64,000 bases of DNA, taken from contig CM039130.1 in the NCBI GenBank assembly GCA_022036555.1, forward strand, positions 11,333,285-11,397,284, given 5' to 3'. This document shows positions 20,441 through 31,527 of this stretch, one piece after another. The notes below the pieces were generated by a model, which saw nothing but the letters and a program-made list of their open reading frames with translations, had not been told where the DNA came from and searched no databases. Made by a program: the position numbers and the translations under genes. Position 1 is the first letter of the stretch. The number at the start of each line of letters is the position of its first letter. This DNA is from Microstegium vimineum. Its lineage: Eukaryota > Streptophyta > Magnoliopsida > Poales > Poaceae.

Positions 20441-20858
20441 TGGTTTGCCGAGTGCCAGAGGAAATACTCGGCAAAAGGCTAGGTTTACCGAGTGTATAGC
20501 TTAAGACACTCGGCAAAGGGCTTAGGTTGCTGATTGCCTGACGGTGACACTCGGCAAACCACTGACGACGTTTGCTCCTAACTCCGTTTGCCGAGTGTCT
20601 ACGTTGTCGTGTGTCTCACACTCGACAAAAGGCTCGTTTGCCTAGTGCCAGACGTTGCCGAGTGCCCGACACTCGACAAACGGTCTTCTGCCGAGTGTTT
20701 TTCTTTACCGAGTGCCCGGCACTCGGCAAACAAACCTGCTGCCGAGTGTGACATTATGCTGAGTGTGACACTCGGCAAACGGACATTTTACCGAGTGCCC
20801 GACGAAAAACACTCGGCAAACGTTTAGGCACTCGACAAAGGACCCGTTTCCGATACTG
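20441..20858. repeat. Terminal (5') subterminal repeat block
   Basis: About eighteen GCCGAGTG / CACTCGGCAAA motifs, several mutated (CTCGACAAA), ending at the degenerate TIR at 20858. The decay of the TIR and repeats suggests this end is no longer mobile. Confidence 0.88.
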
Positions 20859-20861
20859 AGA

Positions 20862-23800
20862 TGCCCTTGCCCACGCTCATCTAGGGATAGTGGGATCCAG
20901 CCGGATTTGTCTTCATGCCCCGCGCGACTGCTGCCTCGTGCTTTAACATGTTGGCAAGAATGCATTGAGTCCTAACCAAATGCCGTCTCGAGGCAGATAT
21001 TTCGCGTTTTCATTCAGTGGCACGCTCAGTTCTGGTAGCTACAATGAATTTGCTGTAGTGCTTGTTCATTTTTGATAACCGTGCAGGCTTTTTAGCTGCA
21101 GTGAGCAGTCTGCACTCTGCACCATATGCAAGGTTTGCTTGCCTTCCACAAGTGCCGACTCGAAGTAAACAACTTCGGTGGCAATAGCCTATTGGAGTTC
21201 AAACATTTTTCAATTCAATCAAATATTTCAAAAAAAATATTCAATTCAATCACATAAAAGGAATTACCATTTGATTGAATTGAATATAGGCCCATCAACC
21301 ATAGTACATCTATCACCTCCCATCGCTTTTTTATGCTCGAAACCCGCCTCTCTAACCATTATAAAAAATCTCATTTTCAATAAGCTGGCGAAAAAAGGTT
21401 CACACATCGTTAACCTGAAGCTTGTTTCTCTAGACAACAATATGTTTCCAATTTGCACTAAATTCTCTGTAATATTGGTGACCAAGGAACAGGATTCACT
21501 TGGTTGACATGGCGGCCCCATCTACTCACTAACCAGATGCATCATGAAGTGTCAGCTTACTTCGGGCCTCAATCTGGTCTTGATATAGTTGTATACAAAC
21601 ATGTTTTTTCTTGACGCTAGACATTTTTTTAACTGACGGTTTGTAAGAATAGACGCCAATAGTGTAAAATGTGTGGGCCCACGATCTAGAACGGTCGGTA
21701 GTGATCTATTTTTACTGGTGGTTTATTATATGAACTATAAATAGATCTTTTTGTACAATAAAAATAGCTATTTACACAAGCGGGACTTTAAGTTAGCCGT
21801 CACTAGAAATGACTCTATTTTTAGAGACCGATATCTTAGTACCACCGCCACTGAAACTCTATCTTCACATGGGGATGCTAAAGTTAGTCGCCAGCAGAAA
21901 AAAAAAAGGAAAAACTGAAACTATGTTATGGCACCAATATTTTGAACAGAAGCGCAGGTTGTGCACCTGTGCGGGCATCAATGCTGAAACCCACGAACTC
22001 GCAGCCTATATCCGTTCAATGCATCCTTATGTCTATCTTATTTTCTCAACCACGGTTCTCTGTCTTTCTCTATCTCTGTCAGTCCTCATCCTGTTCTCTC
22101 TCAAGTCTCAACCATAGTTCCATATTCCTGTCCTGGCCTAGATGGAGGCCATGGCGCAGGGCATTGCATCCTCGACGCGCGGCCACGCCACGGATGCCTT
22201 ATGGAGGCGCGCGGCACAGGCAGCCATGGCGTTGCCATATAGAGGTGCAACGCTGCGCCGCCATTGGCGCTCGGATGCGACGTGGGCCATGGCCAAGGTA
22301 GCAGGGGTCATGGCGTATTGTCCCCCGAGCGCTTGATGGCAGTGTTGGCCACCGTGGCCCAGACGCTCGGAGGCGGCGCGGATCTTTCTGCTTTGCGTCA
22401 TTTCTAGAAACTAATTGACAATGAAGTACCTCTGTAAATATCGATGAATTGGAAAAAAAAAGATCTCTTAACACATGCATAGTCTAATCCTTGTTAAAAA
22501 CATGACTAGTGGCAGCATTTTTGGAATATTCTACCAACTCTTCACGGACCTCTACTCTGAATGTGGATAAGGGACCTTATAATTAACTTCCTTTACTAGG
22601 TTCAGTAATGAACCAATAGTAAAAAGATATATTTCCGTTGCATACAATTGTTGTTGAGAAATATAGAAGTAATTGAGTGAATTTGTGGAAATAGTATAAT
22701 ATTCTTGCACTATGTTTATTGTAGAATCACAGGATAATAGGTTAACTGCTTGTTTAAATACACTAGCAACTGCCAATATATTTCCTTCCTTAGGAAAGTA
22801 TAAAACTGAAATAAATATTGCCTTTTCATACTTACTAAAACAGTGAGCATCCCAGTAATGCATAGTGGCATGATTATTTGCCTCGAGAATGGTTTACTAT
22901 TTCTTTCTTATTTCTAGTTGTGCATGAATGATAGATAGTTTGTTGGTATATTATTCTTTTACAGAGCCAGGACCAGATTATCTTATGACCTAATTCAACT
23001 TCTGAAATTTTGCCTAGTTCATGATAGTTCCAAATTTTGATGGCTTCAGAGATACATCTAGGGGCATGTCGACCAAAATTATCAACTCAAGTACCTCCAG
23101 CATTAAACTATTTTCAGGATTCATACCCAAAAATAGGAAACATTTTTTGAACATTATGTCAGTCATTGCATCTGTTCTCAACAAAGTGAGTTCTATAGAA
23201 AACTAGAAAAAAGGAAATTCTTTGAGAAACAGCAATTAGCTTTTTTTTCGAAAGCGTGCCGTGCACGTTCTTCACTAAGAGAGTCAAGAAACAGCAACTA
23301 GCTTCATCAATCAACATATCCATACATATAGTTTTATATGGTTTCCTTATGCCTATGAGGGGCAACACAGTTGAGAGTGTGTGAAGGACTTATTTTGCAC
23401 TGGCGTTGTTTGAATAATTGTAACCAACTCCAAGGCCCCAGATCAGATCCAAGTATTAGAGTAGTGAGTCGACCCACCAGGACTTACGGCAGCATGGCAG
23501 CTAGTTAGCACAAATTACATAGTGACTAGTGATACTGACTAACAGTAATAGCTAAGATCTGGATGGTGTTCGGGGCAATGGTCAATAAGAGATAAGCCTA
23601 GTGCTCAGCAGTACTTGTATTTTATTTTTCTGCATTTTACTTTCCTTGTCGTCTTCTAAGCCATATGCTAGGAGTATGCTTAGCATCTTCTAATATGACA
23701 GAGTCCGTACTCCAACTGCTTTACAAAAGGCAGTGGCAGGACCTTCATGAAAGATGGACATCACGTTTCCAATTGGAACAACCCGCCAAGGCCAAGCTAC

Positions 23801-24110
23801 CCTCAGGTTTTACCAAATCTCATCTGAATCTAAGATCCATCTCGTGGTTCCATGGGCCACACTCAACTGGTCATGCATGCTTGGATAGGTGTATTCCTCC
23901 TGCCTCCTATTTCTATCCACTGCCTTTTTAATTTGTTGCGTTGTTGTATGTGAATGCTCCAGGATGCATCACTGTTTGTTTTCTGAAAAGAGCATATAAC
24001 CACAGATACCTCTTCTATTCTTCCCTATCCTTTTTATGTACCCTTTCTCTGCCAGGGTTTTAATTAAATAAAATTATGGATACAAGTAATTTATGTGTTC
24101 TATAAATACG
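20862..24110. other. Host-type spacer with transposon remnants, no gene recognised
   Basis: Mostly AT-rich. 21600-21870 contains TAGCCGTCACTAGAAATG and TTTTAGAGACCG, which resemble the subterminal region of another short CACTA family. 22141-22336 is a GC-rich island with an open frame rich in Ala, Arg and Met, possibly a captured gene fragment. 23090-23400 resembles 2764-3006, and 23640-24060 resembles 14390-14620, showing an old duplication of this host segment. I find no supported exon. Confidence 0.45.
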
Positions 24111-24124
24111 CACTACAGGAAAAC

Positions 24125-24505
24125 GGTGATTTGCCGAGTGCTAAATTAGTTGTCGAGTGTCAAATATCGGGCACTCGGAAACTAGGCAAAAAAAAACACT
24201 CGAGAACTAATTAAATGCCGAGTGCCTAGTACTCGGCAAAAAAAAACACTCGGCAACTTAATTATTTTTGCTGAGTGCCGACTCTCAGTAAAAAAATACA
24301 CTCGGCACTTTACCACGAGGGCTAACGCCATCCCGCTCCGTTTAAGTTGCCGAGTTCCTACCGTTTGGCACTCGACAACTATATTTAATTTGCCGAGTGC
24401 CAACCTATGCACTCGGCAACTTAAATTTAGTTGCCAAGTGCAGGGTTTTGGCACTCGGCAAATTAATTTAGTTGCCAAGTGCCAACTTAGGCACTCGGCA
24501 ACTTA
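24125..24505. repeat. Left subterminal repeat block
   Basis: TTGCCGAGTGC / GCACTCGGCAAC copies in both orientations. This element often has CAACT rather than CAAA after the motif, the same as in its right block (33378-33875), which marks a distinct subfamily from 16206-20858. Confidence 0.9.
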
Positions 24506-25155
24506 TTTAATTTTTTTTGTTTGTTTGCTCCCAATATTTTGTGTGTGCTTATTGAACTATTGTAAACAACATGTTCAAATTTGGAAACTTTTCATTGCTT
24601 TTTGAGGTTTTTCCTTAGTTTATTTTGTTTTCTTCAATTTTCCCGTTTAATATTCATTTGAACTGCAGGTGCATAAAATAATAGATTTCTTTCGTTCTAT
24701 AAATGGTAGTTTTGTTTGTTAGTGTAAATGATGGCTAAATCCATGACCTGCCTTGATAGTTCGATCAACGTGCTCACGGGACAACGTCGCCAACTTCGGT
24801 GCCAGTAGTTTTTTAATTATATAAAATGCAAACAAACTCCGAAAATCACGAAACTTGTGCACGTGTCATGATCTCATGTGCATATGTTGTGGTAAAAATT
24901 TGAAAAAGTATCGAGCACGTCATCATGCACCTGCAGTTCAAATGAACATTAAGCGGGAAAATTGAAGAAAACAAAATAAATCAAGGAAAACCCTCAAAAA
25001 ACAATGAAAAGCTTTCAAATTTGAACATGTTGTTTACTATAGTTCACTAAACACACAAAAAATTGGGAGAAAAAAACAAAAAAAAATTAAATAAGTTGTC
25101 GAGTGCCTAAGGTGGCACTCGGCAACAAAATTAATTTGCCGAGTGCTAACCCTAG
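24440..25155. repeat. Long inverted repeat at the 5' end of the CACTA element
   Basis: The segment at about 24440-24674 reappears in reverse complement at about 24925-25155. Shared blocks include CATTTGAACTGCAGGTGCA, TTTTCTTCAATTTTCCCG and AACAACATGTTCAAATTTG, plus two to three subterminal motifs. Arms of about 230 bp surround roughly 250 bp of unrelated sequence (24675-24924). The transcript would fold back. Several mismatches between arms show that it is not recent. Confidence 0.88.
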
Positions 25156-25254
25156 GGCACTCCGCAACTATTTTTCATTTTCTTTTAAAAAACTTTTGTC
25201 GAGTGCCCGTATTCTGGCACTCGGCAAATCTTCAACCTTATCCAAAAAACGGCC

Positions 25255-25690
25255 GGTCGGGGGTCTCTCTCCCTCACTCTCTCTCTCTCACACTCACACA
25301 CACACACTCTCCTCTCTGTCTCTCCTGTCGCCGCAGCTGCCTCCCACGCCGCCCAGCGCCCCCCCCCCCCCCGCCGCCGCCCTCCCCCGCGTTCGCGCAG
25401 CCGCCCTCCCACCCCGCCTGCCCGCCCGCGCGCAGCCGCGCACAACCGCCCCCCGCCGGCCGCAGCGCCCGCCTGCCCCGTCCGTGGGCCCGCACCCGCA
25501 CTCTCCTACTCGCCGCCCACTGCAGAGAAGGTAGGGTAAGGGGAGAAGAGATGAGGAGGAAGGAGAAGAGGAGAAGGAAGGAGAAGGGGAGAAGAGAGGA
25601 GGAGGAGGAGAAGGAGAAAAGGAGGTGAAGGATTCGCCGGCCATCGTCATCGACCTGTGCTTTTGCCGTCTTCGTCGCAAAGGTATATGC
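25255..25690 (+). promoter_or_regulatory. CT-rich, C-tract and GGAG-rich island, candidate promoter and 5' leader
   Basis: (CT)n and (CA)n at 25263-25312, a C14 tract near 25360, GC-rich DNA to 25515, and a purine-rich GGAGAAG stretch to about 25630. (AGT)n follows at 25697-25735. It matches the position of the G-rich island in the 16206 element. AAGGTATATGC near 25680 could be the first splice donor. No clear TATA box is visible. Confidence 0.5.
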
Positions 25691-25866
25691 CCTCTATTAG
25701 TAGTAGTAATAGTAGTAGTAGTAGTAGTAGTAGTTAGTAAGTACTAGTTACTAACTATGTATGTGGTTGTTGGTGAAGGTGCCTATATGTTTGGTGTATA
25801 TGTGGCCACTATTTTGTGCATATGTGGATGTTGGCCTTCGTGTCTATGTTTTTTGCAGGTTTGGTA

Positions 25867-25887
25867 ACCTCCCCGTGTAGGGGAGGT
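25867..25887 (+). promoter_or_regulatory. Short palindromic leader hairpin
   Basis: ACCTCCCC-GTGT-AGGGGAGGT is a perfect 8-bp stem just before GTCGAAATTTT. It is conserved in position with 18825-18847 in the deleted element. Confidence 0.65.
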
Positions 25888-26208
25888 GTTGTCGAAATTT
25901 TCAATTAACACAGACCAATTGTTTTTCTTGCAGGAGGACCCATGGGAGGGATTCGGCGACCCCGATCGACTTCGCCGGCGTTGCTAGTCTGCCGGCACCG
26001 CGTCGCCTCGCCACCACCTCACTAGCCTATCTTCATCGACACCTTAGGTATATCCCGTCCTCCTTTTCATGCATGTTTTTATATGATCACGTAACCAAGT
26101 TAGACGTCTCCCGTTCGAAAGAGATACAGTCGGCGGTATGTAAAATCTTAGCATATCTGTGACCGTATCTATTTCGGATTGTCCATGTATTTTGGACAGC
26201 CCGTTGAT

Positions 26209-26393
26209 ACGTAGATGATGTTAGTTTCCATGGTTCGCTCTGGTCTAAGATAGATTTTCGGCATCACCTCCCTGATGTTCTCTGGATGCACACTCTCCCA
26301 TTGCAGGACGTGTATCGAGAGAACAGCGGGGAGGTGCTATCGAAATTCTGTCTCGGATCGGAGCAGAGCATGGAAATTGACATCATTTACGCA
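26209..26393 (+). promoter_or_regulatory. Conserved long hairpin upstream of the tnp2 start
   Basis: Arms 26209-26292 and 26310-26393 pair over about 84 nt with scattered mismatches, around a 17-nt loop containing CCATTGCAGG. The arm sequence and the 105 nt between hairpin and ATG match the hairpin at 18353-18537, including GGGATTAGGACCTATCCTCACC-type spacer sequence. GCAGGACG inside the loop might also act as a splice acceptor. Its role as a regulatory structure is inferred from conservation. Confidence 0.8.
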
Positions 26394-26498
26394 TCCGTAG
26401 GTGGGATTAGGACCTATCCTCACCTATTAGACAGTAGGCACGCTGTGCAGATGCATTTGTTGCTTATATTGCTCACTTACATATGTATATGTTAGAGG

Positions 26499-29400
26499 AT
26501 GGAAAACCATGATTGGATGTACACGGGCCATGCTATTCTGACCCCAGAGTGGATGATTAAGACCAATGCTTTCTTGGAGCATGCATTTGGCGAGGTTGCT
26601 CAAGGGTCAATTCGGATGTCGTGTCCCTGCGTCAAATGTGACAACCATACAAGAAAGACAAAGAAGGCTCTAGGGCATGATTTGGGGTTGTATGGATTCA
26701 CGCCAAACTATACCTGCTAGATCCACCATGGTGAAGCCAATCGTATTAGAGAGGAGGTGGTGAGACCACGTCTTGAGGCTTTTGATGGAGATGCCGGGGT
26801 CGCAGACTGGATGGATGACTTTGAGGAGGCACGGTTCGATGAAGGATTTGAGGACGATCCAGAGGAATCCGCAAAGGCGTACTACGAGATGTTGTCTTCG
26901 GCACAAAAACCCCTTCACGAACAGACACGGGTTTCGCAACTGGATGCCATGGGTCGAGACAACTTCGATGCTTTGTTGGCAATTGTTGGATCCCTGCTTC
27001 CGGACGGTCACATTCTACCGAAGAACTTGTACGAGTAACAGAAACTTCTTTGTGCACTTAAGATGCCGTATGAGCAAATCCATGCTTGTCCTAAGGGGTG
27101 CGTCTTATTTAGGAAATTGCACGAGAAAGCAACACACTGTCCAAAGTGCAAATCTTCTAGGTATCTGATCGACCCTAGTAATGGCAAGAAGTCACAACTT
27201 GGTATCCCCGTGAAGGTCCTACGGTACCTTCCTTTCGTACTGAGGATCCAACGGCTCTTCATGACAGAGGAGTACGCGAAACAGATGACATGGAACAAAC
27301 ATGGCAAAAGATACAACCCGGACAAGATGGTACACCCATCCGATGGTGATGCATGGAAACATTTCGATAACATGCATCCTGGTAGAGCTGAGGAGGCTCA
27401 AAATGTATGTGTCGCGCTTGCAACAGATGGGTTCAATCCCTATGGATTGATGGCGGCACCGTATACTTGTTGGCCCGTGTTCGTGATCCCTCTCAATATC
27501 CCCCCCCAACGTCTCATTTCAACCCAAGAATATATTCATGTCGCTGATAATTCCTGGACACTCGGGGAACAAGATGGGTGTGTTTATGGAGCCTCTCATT
27601 GATGAATTGAAGCTTGCTTGGGAAAATGGGGTACTGACATACGACCGAGCTACAAAGAACTTTGTGATGCATATGTGGTACCAGTACTCCCTGCACGACT
27701 TCCTGGCGTATGGCATATTCTGCGCGTGGTGTGTTCACGGGAAGTTCCCATGCCCATTATGCAAGACTGCTGTACAGTTCTATCATCTGAAGAAGGGAGG
27801 CAAGTTTTCTTCGTTTGACCTACATCGTCAATTCCTCCCTCTTGACCATCCATTCAGACGAGTTGTCAAGAACTTCAGGAAAGGGGTTCAAGTCACCGAC
27901 CCTCCACCTCACATGATGACCGGTGCCGAGGTCCGTGCTGAGATAGAGGCTCTCAAAGATGATGAAGCTGCAGGTGGTTTTATTGGATATGGTTTGGAAC
28001 ATCAGTGGACTCATAAATCGGGTTTGACTAGGCTCCCTTATTTCGATGACATTCTTCTTCCACACAACATTGATGTAATGCACACAGAAAAGAATATCGC
28101 CGAGTCGCTTTTTGCAACACTAATGGACACAAAGAAGTCAAAGGACAACGTGAAGTCTAGATTGGACCTGGCAACGATTTGCGATAGACCAAAGCAAGAG
28201 ATGAAGCCGCCTGGGCCCGGTAAGAATTGGAGAAGGACTCCGGTCGATTTCGTCTTGAAAAGGGACCAACGGAAGGAGGACTTGATGTGGATGCAGGCGT
28301 TAATGTTCCCGGACGGGTATGCGGCGAATTTGAGTCGGGGAGTGAACTTGTCCACTATGCGGGTCTTAGGGATGAAGAGTCATGACTACCACATATGGAG
28401 TGAGCGGCTCCTTCCTGCGATGACCTGGGGATACGTGTCCGAGCATGTGTGGCGCGTGCTAGCAGAGTTGAGCTTTTTCTTCCGCCAGCTTTGTGCCAAG
28501 GAGTTGTCTCGGGATGTCATTGCTGACTTGGAGAAAGTGGCATCTGTGTTGCTCTGCAAGCTAGAGAAGATCTTCCCACCCGGCTACTTTGTGGCGATGC
28601 AGCATATGATTTTGCACCTATCATACGAGGCACAAATATGGGGGCCCGTTCAGGCCCGTTGGTGCTATATGATCGAGAGATGTCTAAAGATTCTTCAGAA
28701 AAAGTGTAGAAATAAAGCCAAAATCGAGGCTTCCGTGGCAGAGGCATTCATTCTGGAGGAGGTGTCCAACTTCACAACAACATACTATAAGGATAGCCTT
28801 TCTAGTTTGCACAATCCCCCACCTCGTTACAACGCGGACGAGAGTTCATCGAGCCTCAGCCTTTTCAAAGGGCAACTTGGCAAGGCAAGCGCACCGGGCA
28901 CCAAGACCTTAAGGAATGATGAGTGGCGCATTATCATGATTTATATGTTGTTGAACCTTGACGAAGTGAAGCCTTATGTGCAGTAAGTTCTCAATGAGCT
29001 TGTTACATACATCGTCACTATCCTCCATGTATTCAACTTCCTTGTCTCTTGTTTTTTCAGGGAATTTCTAAATATATACTAGAGAGGGAGTAAGGCTCCT
29101 TCCACTCAAGAAGAAGATAACCTTCTCAAACATGGTGTGCCCAATTTCATTTCCTGGTTCGATACGAAGGTACCTGGTTGAATCTTTGACATCTCACTTT
29201 GCTCCTACGAGCGACTAATGTAACGATCTATCCGCCCTCACCTTGCAGGCTCGCAAAGATAGGGAAATGAATGTTGAGTTGAAAAGGCTCCCCAAAGGGT
29301 TCGCCTATAAGGTCAAGACATTCAACGTTTATGATGTGAATGGCTATCGATTTCACTTAAAAAACTATGAGCAGAGTTGGCCCAATCGGAAAACCACCAA

Positions 29401-30044
29401 TACCGGAGTTCGTACGCCCGGCACCAATGAGCGCGACTACTATGGCATAGTAGAAGAAATATACGAGCTCCACTTTGAGTGTCGCAAAGGTCCTAATCCA
29501 GTCGTATTGAAAGTCCATTGGTTTGATCCCAATGTCACGAGAACATCTCTGAGATTGGACTAGTCGAGATTCGACAAGATTCTATCTATCAAGGAGAGGA
29601 TGTCTATATTGTGGCACAACAGGCCACGCAAGTCTATTACCTCCCATGGGCGTGCCAAAAAACCCCAATCTTATGGGTTGGTACCTTGTGCAGTTGGTAT
29701 CGCCGCACGGTAAATTGCCTATCCCAAACGCAGAGGACTACCACATTGACCCAAACGCAGAGGAGTTCTATCAATCAGAGGGCCTAGAAAGGAGGTTTGA
29801 CATAGACATGTTTTCGCTGATGGGCATGGAAGTTGACAATGACCATGACACTCGGGGTGATGGAGATGAGGACGAGGGAGAAGAGGTGCAAGATGTGGAA
29901 GACTTACAAATGCTTGAGCGATTACAGTTAGGAGTTGGCAATGATGACAACGATGTCCTTGAGGAAGAGGTAGAAGAGGTGCAATATGATAGTGATGACA
30001 AGACCTATCATCCAGCAGCTACCGATCATGAAGAATATTTCTAA
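26499..30044 (+). pseudogene. CACTA transposase, tnp2/TNPD type (Transposase_21), broken
   Basis: Starts MENHDWMYTGHAILTPEWM at 26499. Order: transposase-associated domain with CPCVKCDNH; Transposase_21 core (27063-28100: MPYEQIHACPKGC, CPKCKSSRY, FVIPLNIPP, SLIIPGHSGN, FCAWCVHGKFPCPLC); DUF4218-like part (28350-28800: MKSHDYHIWSERLLPA, FPPGYFVAMQHMILHL); a GT-AG intron at about 28985-29059; another at 29171-29249; DUF4216-like part (29250-29560: YYGIVEEIYELHF); acidic C-terminus to 30044. The longest clean stretch is 27538-28986 (482 codons). Damage: TAG at 26718-26720, TAA at 27036-27038, one extra C in a C8 run near 27505, TAG near 29079, and frameshifts near 29550 and 29660. Confidence 0.92.
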
Positions 30045-31427
30045 TTCATGTAATACTATATTATTATTATTGCAATTGTGTTTGGTTCATTTTGCATCTC
30101 TTTATAAATATTTATAAATAACTATGCTAATTGGTTTTCTCTTCGAAATTGCACGCACTCAACAAAATGCCTGGCGGAAGGCCTACACGTCGTTCACTCC
30201 ATGACTTGTACACAACGCCGTCTGCGGAGCCCGCGACGCCTGAGGTGGAGACCTCGCAGGCGAGGAGAGGTCGCCGCCGCCCCCGCGGCCGGGGCGGCCG
30301 TGGCGGTGGCCGTGCGAGGCCCCCCGTGCAGTCGCCTCCCACACCGGCGGTGGAGCAGGAGCACCAGGCCATGGACGAGGACGACCAGACGGCCGGGCTA
30401 CACACAGGCAGCGGTGAGGCCCTAGAGCAGGAGGTAGGAGAGGGCTCTACCTCCTCGTCGAAAGTCTGGTTGCGTGGGCCCACGAGGCTCCTGTTGCGCC
30501 CGATCCTAGCTTCCCAACGTCCGGTGATTCGACCCGTGGGCGACGAGTAAGTATTATTTCAGTACTGTTTCATATGGAGTATAGAAAATCGAACTACAGA
30601 CTAACATTTTTTGTTAATGACTCTTGCAGCAACTAGGTAGTTGTGTCTGGACAGAGGGGCCATCACATCAATGACATTCTTGGCCTTCTGATTCGGCAGC
30701 ACTACCCTGGCCTGGTCGAGTACAACGGGGTGGACGACGCCGCCCTAGACGTGGGCCCACTTCTACGCCGCTGAGGACAACGACCACGGATCCATTGCAG
30801 GGCCGATCAAGGCCGAGTTCTGGGTGAGTCTTCATCGCACTAAATTTGTCTAAACTCCTAATTGATTGGTCGTTCGTGATATACATGATGTCTGTATGCA
30901 GGACTTCTACACGTGCGAGCCAGGGCACGAGGACAAGGCTTCACAAGTGCAGGACAAGGTCTGCAAGGCTCGACTCTCGCACCTGTACCACGAGACGTGG
31001 GTTCAGTGCATTATCAACTACCACGCCGACGTCCTTGGCGAGAAAGTGTCAAAGAGCGACGCCAGGACCATGACGCTCACCAAGGAGCAGTACCAATCGG
31101 TAAGTATGAAACATCAATACTACCACCCTACATGATTGTTATCTTCTGACGTATCAATAACTTGATGACATGCAGCGATGTCATGATTGGTGCGCCAGGC
31201 ACCCCTCTGCTGGGACGGTATCGTGGATAGGTGGCTCTCGCCCGAGTGGATTGATAAGAGTCAGGTCCGTCGAGACTGCCGCCTGCAGCTGACTGGGACC
31301 CCACACCACCAGGGCAACCAGAGCCTCTCCCAGTACGCTTCGAGCTGGGTAATCTTCTTTGTGTTTTCATCTTTATTTTTTTATTATAACTCTCAATTCT
31401 CATTACTTCTAATCATCTTTATGTTTT

Positions 31428-31527
31428 NNNNNNNNNNNNNNNNNNNNNNNNNNNNNNNNNNNNNNNNNNNNNNNNNNNNNNNNNNNNNNNNNNNNNNNNN
31501 NNNNNNNNNNNNNNNNNNNNNNNNNNN
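31428..31527. other. Assembly gap, 100 N
   Basis: Exactly 100 N, the conventional placeholder for a gap of unknown size. It falls at the junction between the TNPA-like gene and the LTR insertion, so the left boundary of that insertion and its target duplication cannot be read. Confidence 1.

Larger units (their letters stand above)
16206..20858 (-). mobile_element. Internally deleted CACTA transposon, 4.65 kb, TSD AGA
   Basis: The left TIR starts CACTACTGGAGACAGG at 16206. The right end is degenerate: in reverse complement it reads CAGTATCGGAAACGGG ending at 20858. The 3-bp duplication AGA is present on both sides (16203-16205 and 20859-20861), which fixes the boundaries despite the damaged TIR. 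Orientation by gene content is minus. From its 5' end: subterminal block, AT spacer, second subterminal block, G-rich promoter-like region, structured leader, the first codons of tnp2, a deletion junction near 18125, the last exons of the TNPA-like gene, and the left subterminal block. It lacks the transposase core and must depend on proteins from other copies. Confidence 0.92.

Noticed and set aside
22141..22401. Ala/Arg/Met-rich open frames on both strands
   Set aside because: GC-rich islet with frames on both strands and no motif. It might be a captured fragment, but there is not enough to call a gene.
25103..25680. Overlapping Pro/Ala/Arg-rich open frames
   Set aside because: Same reason: a CT/C/GGAG-rich leader island of the CACTA element, with frames open on both strands.
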